Part shown: one piece after another, positions 32,248-42,932 of the stretch
Numbering within the stretch: position 1 is the first letter of the stretch
How the letters are laid out: every line of letters begins with the position of its first letter
Assembly (NCBI GenBank): GCA_963971405.1
Contig: OZ020488.1
Coordinates: 9,551,261-9,615,260 of the forward strand
Direction of reading: 5' to 3'
Source: Psococerastis gibbosa
Taxonomy: Eukaryota; Arthropoda; Insecta; Psocodea; Psocidae
Length of the DNA stretch: 64,000 nucleotides
The notes under the pieces: model-generated
Told to the model about the DNA's origin: nothing
Databases searched by the model: none
The model's input: the letters and a program-made list of their open reading frames with translations, nothing else
Position numbers and translations under genes: made by a program

Positions 32248-32978
32248 TACACATCCGCATGCCAAATAACTGTATATTTTCTTGGAATTACCTCATGGTA
32301 AACGCTAGATGGGTGGAAATTATCACTGACTCCTAATTTTAGGTTGGGACGTGCACAGCTCCCTTAGAAATCTCTCAGCAAGGAATGCCCCCACCCCCCC
32401 CCCCTCCATGTTCCAATGCATGGTGAAGCCGCCTAGTATATCGTACTGAGATATTGCTGACAATGGTGGTTATACTGTTATCACCAGTCGAAGTGAATGC
32501 AACGCCATTGCAAACTGCTATAGTAATTAATCCGAGTACCGAAGAATTCCCATCATCCATTCTAGCTTCTACTAGCTCTTACGAAAGTTGCGCTTACTCT
32601 TGGGTATAATAATTTTCGAGACAATTCAAGTAATTACGCGCCTGCTTTGGGCCCAAGCTCGCAGAACTTAGTTAACCATAGCAAATTGTAATTGGCTTGC
32701 AAACCGTAGTGAGGCGGACCCTCGATTATTGCTAAACTTTGAGCAATTTCAAAGACAAATACATTAAGTTATCAGTGCTTTTGAGTCGTGCAATACCAGT
32801 CTGCTTTCGAAATAAGCGTCTTGCGGCTACCTGACTGAAATCGAGTTTGCGACACCATGAGACTGTAATGCAACTCTGGACCTTACTACTAATTAGTATT
32901 TTCAGTAGTTTATTTGAATTGGCTACCAATTAGGGACTTAGGGTGTAGTGTAACACACTAATAGGGAGTAACACTTAA

Positions 32979-33228
32979 CATATCGTCAGCTTAGAATGAC
33001 AACCTCGTAAGTCGTCAAAACCAAATTTTACAGGAGACGAAAAAAACTCGCATTTCGTCCACTTAGCGCCCATTTACGAGTTTTCCTATTTTTCCGCTAG
33101 AGAGCGCTCCTGACCAGATAGAATTTTTTCCCGCCAACCTGCCAGTGAGTTTTTCTTACTTATTCCACAGTAACCCGATTTTGTCGAAATCCCGACTTAC
33201 GAGGTTGTCTTTCTAGGCTGACGATATG
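32979..33228. mobile_element. MITE, CATATCGTCAGC ends (250 bp)
   Basis: CATATCGTCAGCTTAGAATG, ACAACCTCGTAAGTCG on the left is mirrored by CGACTTACGAGGTTGTCTTT, CTAGGCTGACGATATG on the right, an inverted repeat of about 36 bp with few mismatches. It has no frame of note and no certain target duplication. Confidence 0.78.
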
Positions 33229-33278
33229 CTGTAACAGCAATGCAACTATAAGGCCTGGTCCCACTACGCTTAGTAATA

Positions 33279-33804
33279 GGCGTATTTCTTTTGCCTACGA
33301 TCGTAAAATGTGAGTAAATATTTTTGACCAATCAGAGCTCGTTTTCAATTTACTCACATTTAACATTTTGTGCAATGAAATGAGAAAAGTAAAATCTGAA
33401 GCAGAAGACAATATGCTTTTGTTATTTGTTTTATAGGCCTATTCACCCGCCAAGCTATAAATTTTTTTTTTTTCAGTTCTAAGTTTTCTCTTCCTCCATT
33501 CTTTTATTTGATTAAATCCGTATAACTCAGTAAAAACAACAATAAAAATACGACATCTACACCACAAATCGCAACTTCAACTTGTTGAATTCAATGATCA
33601 AAACGTCAACAAAAACAAATATTACAAAAGTAAATTTTTTACTAACCTCCCCGAGGTTGACAAAATATTTTACTATCGTAAACTCGAAAGAGGGAAAAAA
33701 CGGGGAAAAAAATTTACAAGCTCCGCCCATTTTGGTTCAATAAAATGACAATTGTAGCATTTTCTAGTAAAAATTTTACAGTCGTAGGCAAAAGAAATAC
33801 GCTT
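33279..33804. mobile_element. Inverted-repeat element with GCGTATTTCTTTTGCC ends
   Basis: GGCGTATTTCTTTTGCCTAC, GATCGTAAAA on the left is mirrored by TTTTACAGTCGTAGGCAAAA, GAAATACGCTT on the right. The left is preceded by GGCCTGGTCCCACTACGC, an ending also seen near 37529 (GGCCTGGTTCCCCCACGT), so the true outer end may be near 33252. Confidence 0.72.
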
Positions 33805-34082
33805 AAGGTTGTTGCTACTACTAGTAATAGGGGAGGCACGCTATTCATTGGAACAGGGGGGTCTTATACTCCATAATAATCTTCACCGAGCCAGTGTTAT
33901 TCAATATGGCGGCACCGCGGCACCCCTATATATACTCCAATGCATAGCGTACCTCCAATATCTCCACAATCTCCTCGATCCTATATATCACACTTGGATT
34001 TTGAGATGCCAATTTTCTATGTTCCATTTAACTAAATTCTAATATTATTTAATGGTACCTTGTTGCACACCCTAAGCAACCA

Positions 34083-34208
34083 CATTATTAGTTGACCCAA
34101 AACTACTTGGAGGAGGTTACAACCGCACGATCTTTCTCTGGAAACTTTAGAAGACGTACCTATTTCCTTTCAAGTACCCAGTGAGAGGTCAACTAATAAT
34201 GTGATTGT
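34083..34208. mobile_element. Short MITE, CACATTATTAGTTGACC ends
   Basis: CAACCACATTATTAGTTGAC and GTCAACTAATAATGTGATTG are inverted ends around about 85 bases. It lies about 95 bases before an SCYL2 acceptor. Confidence 0.7.
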
Positions 34209-34301
34209 TTAGATCGTACAAGGTCCATAATGTTAAACAATACTATACAAGTAAGTCTGCGCTGCACATAAAGAGATCCACAATGTGTATATTGTTCACA
34301 G

Positions 34302-34455
34302 ATACGTGTTTTCAACTCCAAAATCAATTCAAGCGACTGTAACATTATTAGAAAATTTGCATATTATATTGGAGAAGACACCACGTGATGATATTCGAAT
34401 GCAAGTTCTGCCTATGCTATACAATGCCTTTGAGAGTGCCACCATTCAAGTTCAA
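34302..34455 (+). CDS. SCYL2: SCYL2 exon: HEAT-like region
   Basis: Acceptor TTGTTCACAG. The first base completes the Arg split by the previous intron, then YVFSTPKSIQATVTLLENLH, IILEKTPRDDIRMQVLPMLY, NAFESATIQVQ. The KTPxDxIxxxVLPMxYxA(L/F)E block followed by IQ(V/I)Q is one of the most diagnostic parts of the family. It ends in phase 0 before GTAAGT. The open frame goes on to 34635, but that extension is intronic. Confidence 0.9.
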
Positions 34456-35264
34456 GTAAGTAACTTACTTACTGCCGTCCATCTAACTTCCCTTGGATTA
34501 TTACATGCATACTTTTCGTTCCTAACCACATGGCTGAAATATGTTAGTTTCCGTTTCTTAACCGTCAGCAGCAACTTGCCTTCAGTATCCATTCAGCTCA
34601 GGACATTACAATTTTATTTTTATTACGGTATATGACTGTAACAAAAGGAATATCTATCTAGTTGTAAGGAAATTGTATTACCTGCATGAAGCTAACGGAC
34701 ATGCAAAGTAAGTATGAAGTCATGTTTTTCAAAATATAGTATGTATATTATAATGTGTGGGAGGTATGGTTTTAAGTTAATTTTAGCAGTACAAGTAACT
34801 TGAAAATTTATTCTGTCCTGAAATAATAAAATTTATACCTGCTCCATAATGGGAACTTAATTAAATTGGGGCAATATGCGTGGGATTCAGTGTTGAAACG
34901 GAAGATCTGAGTTTATAAAATTTGAAGTGTTCAGGTATGGGAGTAATTATACGAGTTAAATACAGTATATTTCCATCAATAATGTTGTTTTTACTTTTCT
35001 TAATCTCATTTCAAGGGTTATATTGGACAAGTTAGTAGACAGTAGAAGACAGTAGGTACAGTGATGTGTAACTTAGCACACTTTGTGGACTTCAGTCCGG
35101 TTGTACATCCACCGGCAGTGGATTGAATCCAACGGTCTGCGTCCACCGGCTCACATCGAACTCATTTGTTCCATCCTTCAGTTTATTCCACAATGAGCAC
35201 AACATAATCAACATTGAGCCTATCAATAGTCAACACATTGACACAGCACTTGTCGCGTCCTCCT

Positions 35265-35434
35265 GCAGCCTGATCGAGGCGATTATAATACCGGGGTTAA
35301 ATACATACCCTATGATTATAACTGTAAACAAACAAATTTTGAATAGCACTTTCCATTATAAAATTATCTTGTTTATATTTTTAATACCCGGGGATTAAAT
35401 AAATACCGGTATTATAATCGCCTCGATCAGGCTG
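35265..35434. mobile_element. MITE, GCAGCCTGATCGAGGCG ends (170 bp)
   Basis: GCAGCCTGATCGAGGCGATT, ATAATACCGGGGTTAAATA mirrors TTTAATACCCGGGG and AATACCGGTATTATAATCGC, CTCGATCAGGCTGC. Related but diverged sequence is at about 58818-58852 (CTCCGGTATTAAAATCGCCA, TGATCG). Confidence 0.8.
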
Positions 35435-35794
35435 CTGAAAATTGAAATAAAAATCATCAGTAATTTTTAAAGAAAATGTTGCAGCGTGAATTATTATTCA
35501 TTAATATAATTTGCCCCATCAACATTTACACCTTTAAAAAATGTACGCTGTGTGCATCTTACTATGCAATACAATGAACATTAGGTACACGCGTGATGGA
35601 AAATCGGATTCAGTCCGTAGGAGTCGATTCCACCTGAAGATAAACACCATTAGTCCACAGAGAAACCATAAGTTCCACACCCATTTACTTGAGAAATAAA
35701 ACTAGTATTTCTTATTTCTTTAATGATACTTACTTAATTTTACATTTTCCGCGCCTTTTCCCCTGCGGGGGGGGGGGGGGGGGGTCGGCAGTAC

Positions 35795-36072
35795 GGCTGT
35801 GATATCCCTGCTCACTGGTAAGTAGAATTTCAGACATCACCTCGACCGGATTCGTGTGCAAGTGGACAATCTGTGCCGATATTGAGCGATGGAGGCCACA
35901 AAGTGGATGGCACATTCTTGCTGAGTGCCGTATGATCAGACTTGAGCATCTAGGGTGCGCTGTTGCTAAGGACGGTCAGGCTCCAGTAGATGAACCTGCC
36001 CTTTTTAATCTTGATGTAAATAGGCTACTTCTTTTCATGAATTCAACTGATAATATCTCTGCAATAGACTAA
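35795..36072 (+). pseudogene. Non-LTR retrotransposon RNase H/C-terminal remnant
   Basis: In two frames the + strand gives NFRHHLDRIRVQVDNLC and then GWHILAECRMIRLEHLGC and NVNRLLLFMNSTD-like residues (actual: DVNRLLLFMNSTDNIS). This is the usual end of Jockey/R1-type elements: a RNase H helix, a Cys-rich turn, a xHIL.EC block and a final LL.F(I/M)N(S/A)T. A stop near 35823 and the frame change near 35880 show it is dead. It may derive from an element different from the one at 37194. Confidence 0.7.
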
Positions 36073-36371
36073 TAGGTACCTCGCTGTACCGGTTACAGTT
36101 TTTTTGATTGCTCATACTTTTTGGTTTTAATGCTGAGTATCACGTTATTTACTGTACTGTCGTAGTCCACCTAATGCACATATGTACCCATAAATCCTTG
36201 ACATAACCGGCAAAAAGGTTTTCACCGACCCTCCCAACTCTAATGGCTACTACATACGACGATAGCCGAAAAACCTGGTTACCTGGCCTGTTTCTGACTA
36301 CAACACCTTTGCCAGTCCTGCGGCCTCAACCCACAATGCCCCTTTTTCTGACGACTCCGTTTTGCTTGCAG

Positions 36372-36621
36372 AGTGCCGCATTGGTGGCGGTGACCAATGT
36401 CTCGGAATACATTGACGAGACGGCGATTAGGCGAATGGTTCTGCCGAAAACCAAGTTGGTGTACGAAAAGAACAGTTCTGATATCAAGATAGTGTTGAAT
36501 GTCCTGTCCTGCGTTGAAAAGACTTTGGAACGGCTGGACCGTTCCATGATTATTGATGAAGTCATGCCCCTGCTGTCGGACGTACGCTTGGCAGACCCGG
36601 AAGTGATAATGCGAGTAGTCA
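36372..36621 (+). CDS. SCYL2: SCYL2 exon: HEAT-like region, largest tract
   Basis: Acceptor TTTTGCTTGCAG, then SAALVAVTNVSEYIDETAIR, RMVLPKTKLVYEKNSSDIKI, VLNVLSCVEKTLERLDRSMI, IDEVMPLLSDVRLADPEVIM and RVV. Helical repeats with the LPK, then the VxxxxLSCxxKxLExLD.xxxxDE(I/V)(M/L)P pattern, fit SCYL2 well. It ends on one base (A) before GTAAGT, giving Asn with the next exon. Length 250 bases; the frame on to 36635 is intronic. Confidence 0.9.
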
Positions 36622-37044
36622 GTAAGTACAATTAAAATATTGTACTAAATGTTTGCTTTAAAATTTAAGCCATTTTCGTTTGACCAAACAGAGTTATAAA
36701 AAACTGAATTATTGTCTATATGTTAAAAAATACTTAGAAAATGGAAATAAACTAGTATACATTGTTACAAATAGTCTTATATGAAGTACTAGTTGAACAT
36801 GAACCATGTTCGCCTCTAATAAATAATAAGGGCGCTCGGCGTTGATGGCTAAACATGCTTTAGCTCTCCTCACTCACTATAACCTCACGTAAAATCATCC
36901 AAATCAAATTGACGCTAACAGGCGCAACCCTTGCTAGTGGTACGAGATGACATCTGACCGAGCGGTCGCGAACTTTTCAGGGAATAGGCACTAGGCCATA
37001 TTGGGTATATAGGCCAAATTCGGTACACTTGCCTTAGTTTTCCC

Positions 37045-37196
37045 GGAATTCAATGAGCAGACAGACAGACATTTCGTAAAAACCACTTTTTTTGGTTCCT
37101 GGGACCTCAAAACGTGTAAATTCGTTGAAATCTCGGAATCGAAAATTTTTACCATCACAAAGCTTTCCTTATTCTACGCGTAAGTTGGAAAACAAA
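37045..37196 (+). repeat. CAGA-type repeat, short microsatellite
   Basis: Only three CAGA units remain at about 37060, followed by ATTTCGTAAAAACCACTTTT, GGTTCCTGGGACCTCAAAAC, TTCGTTGAAATCTCGGAATC and a TTGGAAAACAA end. Confidence 0.78.
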
Positions 37197-37437
37197 AATG
37201 GAATAGCCGCGCCAAGCGTTAAATATTACAACACAAGATCAGTACAGAACATTAGTTATTTCCCAAACATCACCAAAAGCCGCACGACTTTCTCGCCTGG
37301 TTTCTTCTCAACGAAAATTATAAATGCTCTCTCCACTCATATTACAGATTTACTAAGAAAAATTTTTTTTTTACCATCAACAAAGAACTGGCTTAATAAT
37401 TCGGAAATAACATTTCTTAAATCACTATTAAATGAAT
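37194..37437 (+). pseudogene. Non-LTR retrotransposon RT C-terminal remnant
   Basis: The frame reads KYYNTRSVQNISYFPNITKS, then FSTKIINALSTHITDLL and a final FLKSLLNE. This is the end of RT ORF2 in CR1/Jockey-like LINEs (YNTR..., F...G...(F/Y)N.LP..I, then a basic helix FKK.L). It is 5'-truncated and joined directly to the CAGA-type repeat, which may be part of its insertion site. Confidence 0.65.
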
Positions 37438-38798
37438 AAATCGGTATATCTAAGTAAAAAATTAATAAGTACTAAATTACTATATAAGTAAGTATGTAAA
37501 ATAACTTATTGTGATGTGATCCAAAGGCCTGGTTCCCCCACGTGCACATGTATTGCATATACATATACGTACGTGGTGTGGAATGTGTTTTTTTTGACAA
37601 TTTGTATTCTTACTGGTTTAATATAGTTTGCTTTACTTTTACTTTACTTTGCCTTATCTACCGTCCTACTTGTGAGTTGTGACCAGAATAATATACTGAG
37701 AAAGTCAATGTCTTGGAACTTTCGCGGTTCCGCAATTTAATAACAGAAAATAGAGCAAAAAATAGTTTCGTACGTATATTGAAGAAGACAGATGAGATGA
37801 ATATTCATCTGTTGCCCTATATAGTATGCAGTATCTTTCTTATTCACTGAACCCATTATGATTCCAAAGTTATAATAATTTTGAATTCAACGAATTCATT
37901 GAAATTGAAAAATGGAAAGGCGTCAGAGAACGGAGTCGTTCCCATTATACTTTCGGTCTCTCGGAAAATACATTTTACCGGAAGGTGTCAAAAGGAAAAC
38001 GCGTCTCGACCTCTCACCGTCCAATATCCTCATTCTGTCTCTCTCCCACTCTAGCTTATCGAAAACCTTATCTCTATCCCTTTTCAGCCCATCAGGTTTG
38101 CCTCGCCATTTATCTCCCCAGCCTTTGCGAACCTTTGGTGTTTTTCTACTCTCTTGGTCGTCAAAGGACAGCAAATAACATTTTAGCTGAATTCCCCGGT
38201 CACGGAACAAACAAGACACGGTGAGCGAGATACCCCGCAGGTACTTTCGTGATACTTCGAAAAGTAAATTAGCACAAGGTTTATTGCGAAACTTTTAGTT
38301 TCCCCATGAGTGCCCATTTATTGACTGAACTGGAATTAAATGAATTACAATATTTCTCCTCTGGCCAAATAATAAATGCTGAAAAAAGATAGTAGGTGGT
38401 AATTTGTGCTTCAAGCCAACAGCAGATCCCAGAGGGTGTTAAATATTACCGTAAGGTGTCCCTGGCGAACACAGCATTAGCGTTGTACCTTCATTATTAT
38501 TACACAACCCCTTACAGGGCAATAATTCCCCTTCATCTACAAGCTTCATCCCTTTAGGGCTGCACTCGGTGTAGGAGGTGGCCTTTACTTCGTATTTTAC
38601 CCTTAATTCCTTATCTTTGAGCTCAGTTTATATAGAGTTGTAATGTAATGCAAAAAGTTCAGAGTTTCACTTTAAATAGGAAATGCAAGATTTTGCTGCT
38701 GCGCTTTAAGCAAGCATAAAGAGAAAAAGCGTTCACTATTCATTTTCAATAAGTTAATGTGCAGCTTTTTCCTCTTGCCAAAATAATAGGTGCTGAGA

Positions 38799-39008
38799 CA
38801 GTGACGTAACAAATTTTGGGGGCCCTTATACGCAAGACAGAGCAGTGGTCCCCCCTAAAATTTTTTGCAATTAAACTAGGCCTATTACAGCAAAATATAT
38901 ATAAAATTTGACTTTTTTTTCTTTCTTCGGGGGCCCCCTTTGGCCGGGGGCCCCTATGCCTTGCATAACAGTTATGCCATAACATGCTACCCTTCTGTTA
39001 CGCCAATG
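38799..39008. mobile_element. hAT-like MITE, CAGTGACGTAAC end
   Basis: CAGTGACGTAACAAAT is mirrored by TTCTGTTACGCCAATG, and the flanks TGCTGAGA and TGCTGAAG agree at six of eight bases. Interior has GGGGGCCC blocks. 210 bp. Confidence 0.65.
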
Positions 39009-39053
39009 TGCTGAAGGCTTAAGCCCTATTGCTGAAGATTTATTCACATTTTA

Positions 39054-39786
39054 CATTGCACCGAGTAGTTTGCCCACAAATCGACGATTAGACAGACAGA
39101 CCGACCGACAGACCAACCGACCGGCAGACAGACCGACCGACAGACCAACGGGCAGACAGACTAACTGACCGGCAGACAGACCGACCAACAGACAACCCAC
39201 AGACAGACCAACCCACAGACAGACCAACCGACCGGCAGACAGACTAACTGACCGGCAGACAGACCGACCAACAGACCAGCCCACAGACAGACCAACCCAC
39301 AGACAGACCAACTCACAGACAGACCAACTGACCGGCAGACAGACCAACCCACAGGCAGACCAACCGACCGGCAGACAGGCCAACCGACAGACCAACCGAC
39401 TAACCGACCGGCAGACAGACCGACCGACAGACCAACCCACAGACAGACCAACCCACAGGCAGACCAACCCACAGACAAACCAACTGACCGGCAGACAGAC
39501 CAACCGACCGGCAGACAGACCGACCGACAGACAGACTAACTGACCGGCAGACAGACCGACCGACATACCAACCCACAGATAGACCAACCCACAGACAGAC
39601 CAACCCACATACAGACCAACCGACCGGCAGACAGACCAACCGACCGGCAAACAGACCGACCGACAGACCAAACCACAGACAGACCAACCCACAGACAGAC
39701 CAACCCGCAGACTGACCAACCCACAGACAGACCAACCGACCGGCAGACAGACCGACCGATTGACTGATATTTCGTAAAAACCACCT
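39054..39786 (+). repeat. Expanded CAGA/CCAA minisatellite in a CAGA-type repeat
   Basis: Between the left arm (GAGTAGTTTGCCCACAAATC) and the right arm start (ATTTCGTAAAAACCAC) the usual microsatellite has become about 0.7 kb of four-base units (GACA, GACC, AACC, AACG) arranged in higher-order blocks such as GACCGGCAGACAGACC and AACCCACAGACAGACC. The 222-aa minus-strand frame and its shadows (SVGWSVCGLV repeats) exist because the unit period keeps all frames open; they are not genes. Confidence 0.88.
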
Positions 39787-39883
39787 CTGTAGTCTTACTC
39801 TCTCAATTCCTAGCTATGCCTCTCATTTTTTTACTCTCTGCAATCAATTTCTAATGTTTATGCATTGCTGACGAATGTTTCAG

Positions 39884-40052
39884 ATATCTACAGACTGATG
39901 TTAAGCGATAAGAAGTACGGACTTTCAGTCAACCTGATGGCCACCAGAGTCATGCCGTCCCTGCTGCCACAGACTGTCAATCCCTCCCTCAACCTGGAAC
40001 AGTTTACCCTACTCTTGGCGGTTCTTCAAGAAATGATGGACCACATTGATAG
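39884..40052 (+). CDS. SCYL2: SCYL2 exon: end of the HEAT-like region
   Basis: Acceptor GAATGTTTCAG. Two bases complete Asn, then IYRLMLSDKKYGLSVNLMAT, RVMPSLLPQTVNPSLNLEQF, TLLLAVLQEMMDHID. The family has the same order: a DKK(Y/L)G turn, the helix with K/RV.P.L.P, an asparagine-rich LNLxQF and a helix ending LxE-M-x-x-(I/L). It ends on AG before GTACGA. Length 169 bases. Confidence 0.9.
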
Positions 40053-40213
40053 GTACGAGTCACTATTTACAGGGAGAACATGGGCCGGCCGACAGGAATG
40101 ATCGAACACTGTTCTATTAAATACCTGCATTACTATAACTACCACATATCGGTAACTCAATTTTTTCGTATAGTTTCGTCACCAGATTAAAAAGTTTGTT
40201 TCGTTTATTTCAT

Positions 40214-40281
40214 AAGAAAGAAAGAAAATTGTCTTTATTTTCCATGTGGGCAAATTTTGGGCCTTTCGGCCCACTCTTACA
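40214..40281 (-). repeat. Interspersed repeat tail (GGGCCGAAAGGCCC)
   Basis: On the minus strand: AGAGTGGGCCGAAAGGCCCA, AAATTTGCCC, then ATGGAAAATAAAGACAATTT. The same sequence is at 60308-60366 on the + strand. It has the AATAAA-like form of a LINE 3' end, but no coding part is attached. Confidence 0.6.
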
Positions 40282-40657
40282 ACCAACCCACAATATTGTT
40301 ACAAAAATATTACAATATTATTATAAAAATAAATAAATAAATCTATAATGGTAAAAACAATGAGGAATGTGACACGGACGCAACTTTCACTAATCATTCG
40401 CTCCTCATTCATACCGTTGCATGACTTATTATATAATTATTTACTATATCCCAAGCATAGATGTTTCAATTTTGGCGATGTACTGACCAGGGCGACAATG
40501 GCGAATGCCCGGTGATACACTGTCCTGTAGTGCAGAAACGGGAGATGCGTTGTCCGCTTTCAATTTAAAGTACGAAAAGAGCTAGACATGTCTGGTAATA
40601 CAACGCCCGAAGTTTCAATTTCGGCGGTGTACTGACCAGTTTGGTAATGCCCGGAGA

Positions 40658-40833
40658 CAAGGCCGCAGCCAAGGAGGAGTTCATGGGGGGTTCAACCCCC
40701 CCCCCCCCCCGAAATGAAATGGCTTGATACTAGATAGAAACTGATTTTGAGAGGAAAAATAAAAACCACTATGTAATATCCAATGAAATTTCCGAAACCC
40801 CCCCCCCCTGAAAAAATCCTGGCTACGGCCTTG
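40658..40833. mobile_element. hAT-like MITE, CAAGGCCGCAGCCAAGG end
   Basis: Right end TCCTGGCTACGGCCTTG mirrors the left, and poly-C lies inside both ends. Flanks CCCGGAGA and TCCGGAGA differ by one base. A 69-aa minus-strand frame inside is spurious. Confidence 0.82.
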
Positions 40834-40994
40834 TCCGGAGATGTAATGTACCAGTCCCTTTGGTACTTTCATTACAAATTTTAATTTCAACTTCAGTCTT
40901 ATATTGGTAATGCGTCACATGCTCTACGGAAAATAATATCATAACACTTTTCTACATCAGTAAGATTACTTAGCATTACCATTGAAATTTGTAG

Positions 40995-41176
40995 GAATCA
41001 AAGGAATAAGCTGAAATTAGACAACCTTTCGCTACCCAGTCCAGAACGTCATAGACCTCTCCGACATCAGATGAGTTCTGACAACATGCACGTGCCGCCG
41101 TTCAACATCCCCAACCTCAGGATCGATCAACGGAAGACGTCAAGTGCTGAAGATATGGCGAGGAAGAACTCAGCAG
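40995..41176 (+). CDS. SCYL2: SCYL2 exon: start of the Ser/Pro-rich tail
   Basis: One base completes Arg, then NQRNKLKLDNLSLPSPERHR, PLRHQMSSDNMHVPPFNIPN, LRIDQRKTSSAEDMARKNSA. The acceptor is AAATTTGTAG and the donor GTAATA, with phase fitting both neighbours. The exon leaves the helical region and enters a polar tail with two basic-residue Ser/Thr sites (RKTSS, RKNS). In family members this tail carries clathrin- and adaptor-binding motifs; I cannot point to a classical clathrin box here. Confidence 0.82.
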
Positions 41177-41715
41177 GTAATATAGTCTATATTCTATACT
41201 TGTATAAATATGAATTAACGCGGGCTCCTCAAGTATTTTAGGTAAGTGGATACTCAAAAAAGTAAAAAAAATATATAGGGTTGATGAAGTGAACTGAATG
41301 CACATTTTTTCATTATACCAGGTGGGATGTAACATAAGCTAGGCACCCTACCTGCAGGTAGGCCTATATCAATAACTTAACTGGGGGGATTATTTATTTC
41401 ATTGAAACAAGAGGTTCCTTCAGGTGATCCACGGGCCAAAGTAAGAAACAAGAAAATAAAACAACTGAGTTATTCAAAATTTGAAATAAAATACAGTAAG
41501 TCTTGGCACTGAACTTTAAAATCAAACAAATACCTAACAAACCTAAACAATTAATGAAATGCTAGCACGTCATTGTAAGAACAAAATACTTTAATAAAAT
41601 TGGATTTAACGGTTTTTATGTCATAGCCATGGTGATCCACAAAAAATCATATAGTAATCTAGTGGTCCACGGACAAAAAGAGGCTGGCAACCCCTAAGCC
41701 ATAATCAATTTTACA

Positions 41716-41868
41716 ATTAAATTATTATCTGTTTTAAACCATAAACAATTTACTAGCCTATTAAATTATTATCTGTTTTAAACCATAAACAATTTACTAG
41801 CCCATTAAATTATTATCTGTTTTAAACCATAAACAATTTACTAGCCTATTAAATTATTATCTGTTTCA
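41716..41868 (+). repeat. 44-bp tandem repeat, about 3.4 copies
   Basis: The unit ATTAAATTATTATCTGTTTT, AAACCATAAACAATTTACTA, GCCT starts at 41716, 41760, 41804 and 41848 with almost no divergence. Confidence 0.88.
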
Positions 41869-42357
41869 ATTCCCGTAAGTCAAGTTTCATTATTTTGTGT
41901 TTATTTAAGATAATTTACACTTACCCACGGATAAGTTAGTATTTTCCATTGGTACAGGGAAATAATAGGAAATGAAGAAGTCGACCACATTATACGTCCA
42001 TATAGATACGTCATACGTCATAGATAGGCTATGTTAGTGCAAGAAAGCTTTAAAAGAAAAAAGGCTCACGCTTTCACTCCCATCTTGAATCTCAACATGA
42101 AGAGCATTTTCTGCGTGTGTACAGTACCACGTTAGTTTATTAATTAATTTGAAGTTTCTATCTTAGCTGGACCATAAAATAAAAGTAATTTGATGAGATT
42201 CCTCTTAAACGTTACCTTCTTGTAGGTTTATTAACTAAATGGAGAATGAAACTTCATGTCATTAATTATTCAATATATTGCAGTTTTATAAGGTACATAA
42301 TACTGATATTAAACTAACTTAAGTTGAAGAGGTAAGAGTAGGGCTTTATATTAGACA

Positions 42358-42932
42358 GGTATTGTCATCCGCCATGTTGTATCCATTATAAGTCTTGTGT
42401 ATAAGCCAGGCATTGGGTGTTTACCTATTTATTTTTTGAAATTTATCGTTGTTTATTTATTTTTATTTAAAAAAACATGCTACCAAGTAGGGAAGTGTAT
42501 AATAAAAAATTACTAAAACGTGTGTGGCTGGTCGAAGGACGATGCAATTGAATAGGCAGTGTAGACTTGAAGCTGTGAGACGAGAACGATACATGCTTCC
42601 AATTAATATTGAATTTGATCCAGCCTGCTTCCATATAGAAAAACCAACTCTGTGTCCACAGCTAAAGGAGCTAATGAGAGACAGAGGGTAGATTAAAGAT
42701 ATTATTGAATAAGAGAAATAAATACGTAAAAGGAAGATTGAGGAATATTGAATTATCTGAATGTGAACAGCGCCATCTACCGGGAAAAAGGTGAAGCTGG
42801 AAGCAGACTGGTTATTACACATGTGGGACTAAGTGGTCCCCACACGTGTATTAGTTTTTTTCAATTTTTTACTTTTCTTACAATACTTACCATATAGGAA
42901 ATATGGGATACAACATGGCGGATGACAACACC
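42358..42932. mobile_element. Element with GGTATTGTCATCCGCCATG inverted ends
   Basis: GGTATTGTCATCCGCCATGT, TGTATCC and its reverse complement GGATACAACATGGCGGATGA, CAACACC stand 575 bp apart with one mismatch. The interior has a 119-aa minus-strand frame with no recognised match. It may be a non-autonomous DNA transposon. Confidence 0.62.

Larger units (their letters stand above)
30879..34301 (+). other. SCYL2 intron (3.4 kb) with inverted-repeat elements
   Basis: It contains a hairpin (32176-32247) and three long-inverted-repeat elements (32979, 33279, 34083). The poly-C tracts near 31384, 31855 and 32395 sit next to isolated MITE-like ends such as CAGTGCCGGATGAACC (31368) and CAAGGGCGACGCCAGAG (about 31819). 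30880-31365 and 32250-32975 show nothing I can name. Confidence 0.78.
34456..36371 (+). other. SCYL2 intron with a MITE and a LINE remnant
   Basis: Contents: inverted-repeat MITE (35265-35434) and a broken non-LTR retrotransposon RNase H end (35795-36072), preceded by a poly-G run at about 35768. I see nothing definite in 34460-35260 or 35440-35760. Confidence 0.8.
36622..39883 (+). other. SCYL2 intron with LINE remnant, MITE and minisatellite
   Basis: It holds a CAGA-type repeat (37045-37196), a LINE RT end (37194-37437), a hAT-like MITE (38799-39008) and a large CAGA/CCAA minisatellite (39054-39786). 36625-37040 and 37440-38795 show no recognised element apart from a GGCCTGGTTCCCCCACGT end near 37529. 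Overlapping frames at 37912-38224 on both strands are unrecognised. Confidence 0.78.
40053..40994 (+). other. SCYL2 intron (0.9 kb)
   Basis: The shortest intron. It contains a LINE-like tail (40214-40281) and a MITE (40658-40833). Two related phrases, TTTCAATTTTGGCGATGTAC (40467) and TTTCAATTTCGGCGGTGTAC (40612), suggest a diverged duplication of about 145 bases. Confidence 0.8.

Noticed and set aside
37912..38224. Overlapping frames of 79-98 aa on both strands
   Set aside because: No recognised motif, no splice signals, and the strands compete; coding is unsupported.
39051..39784. Minus-strand frames of 82-222 aa made of SVGWSVCGLV-type repeats
   Set aside because: They are translations of a four-base minisatellite that stays open in several frames; no start context, no homology, no non-repeat residues.
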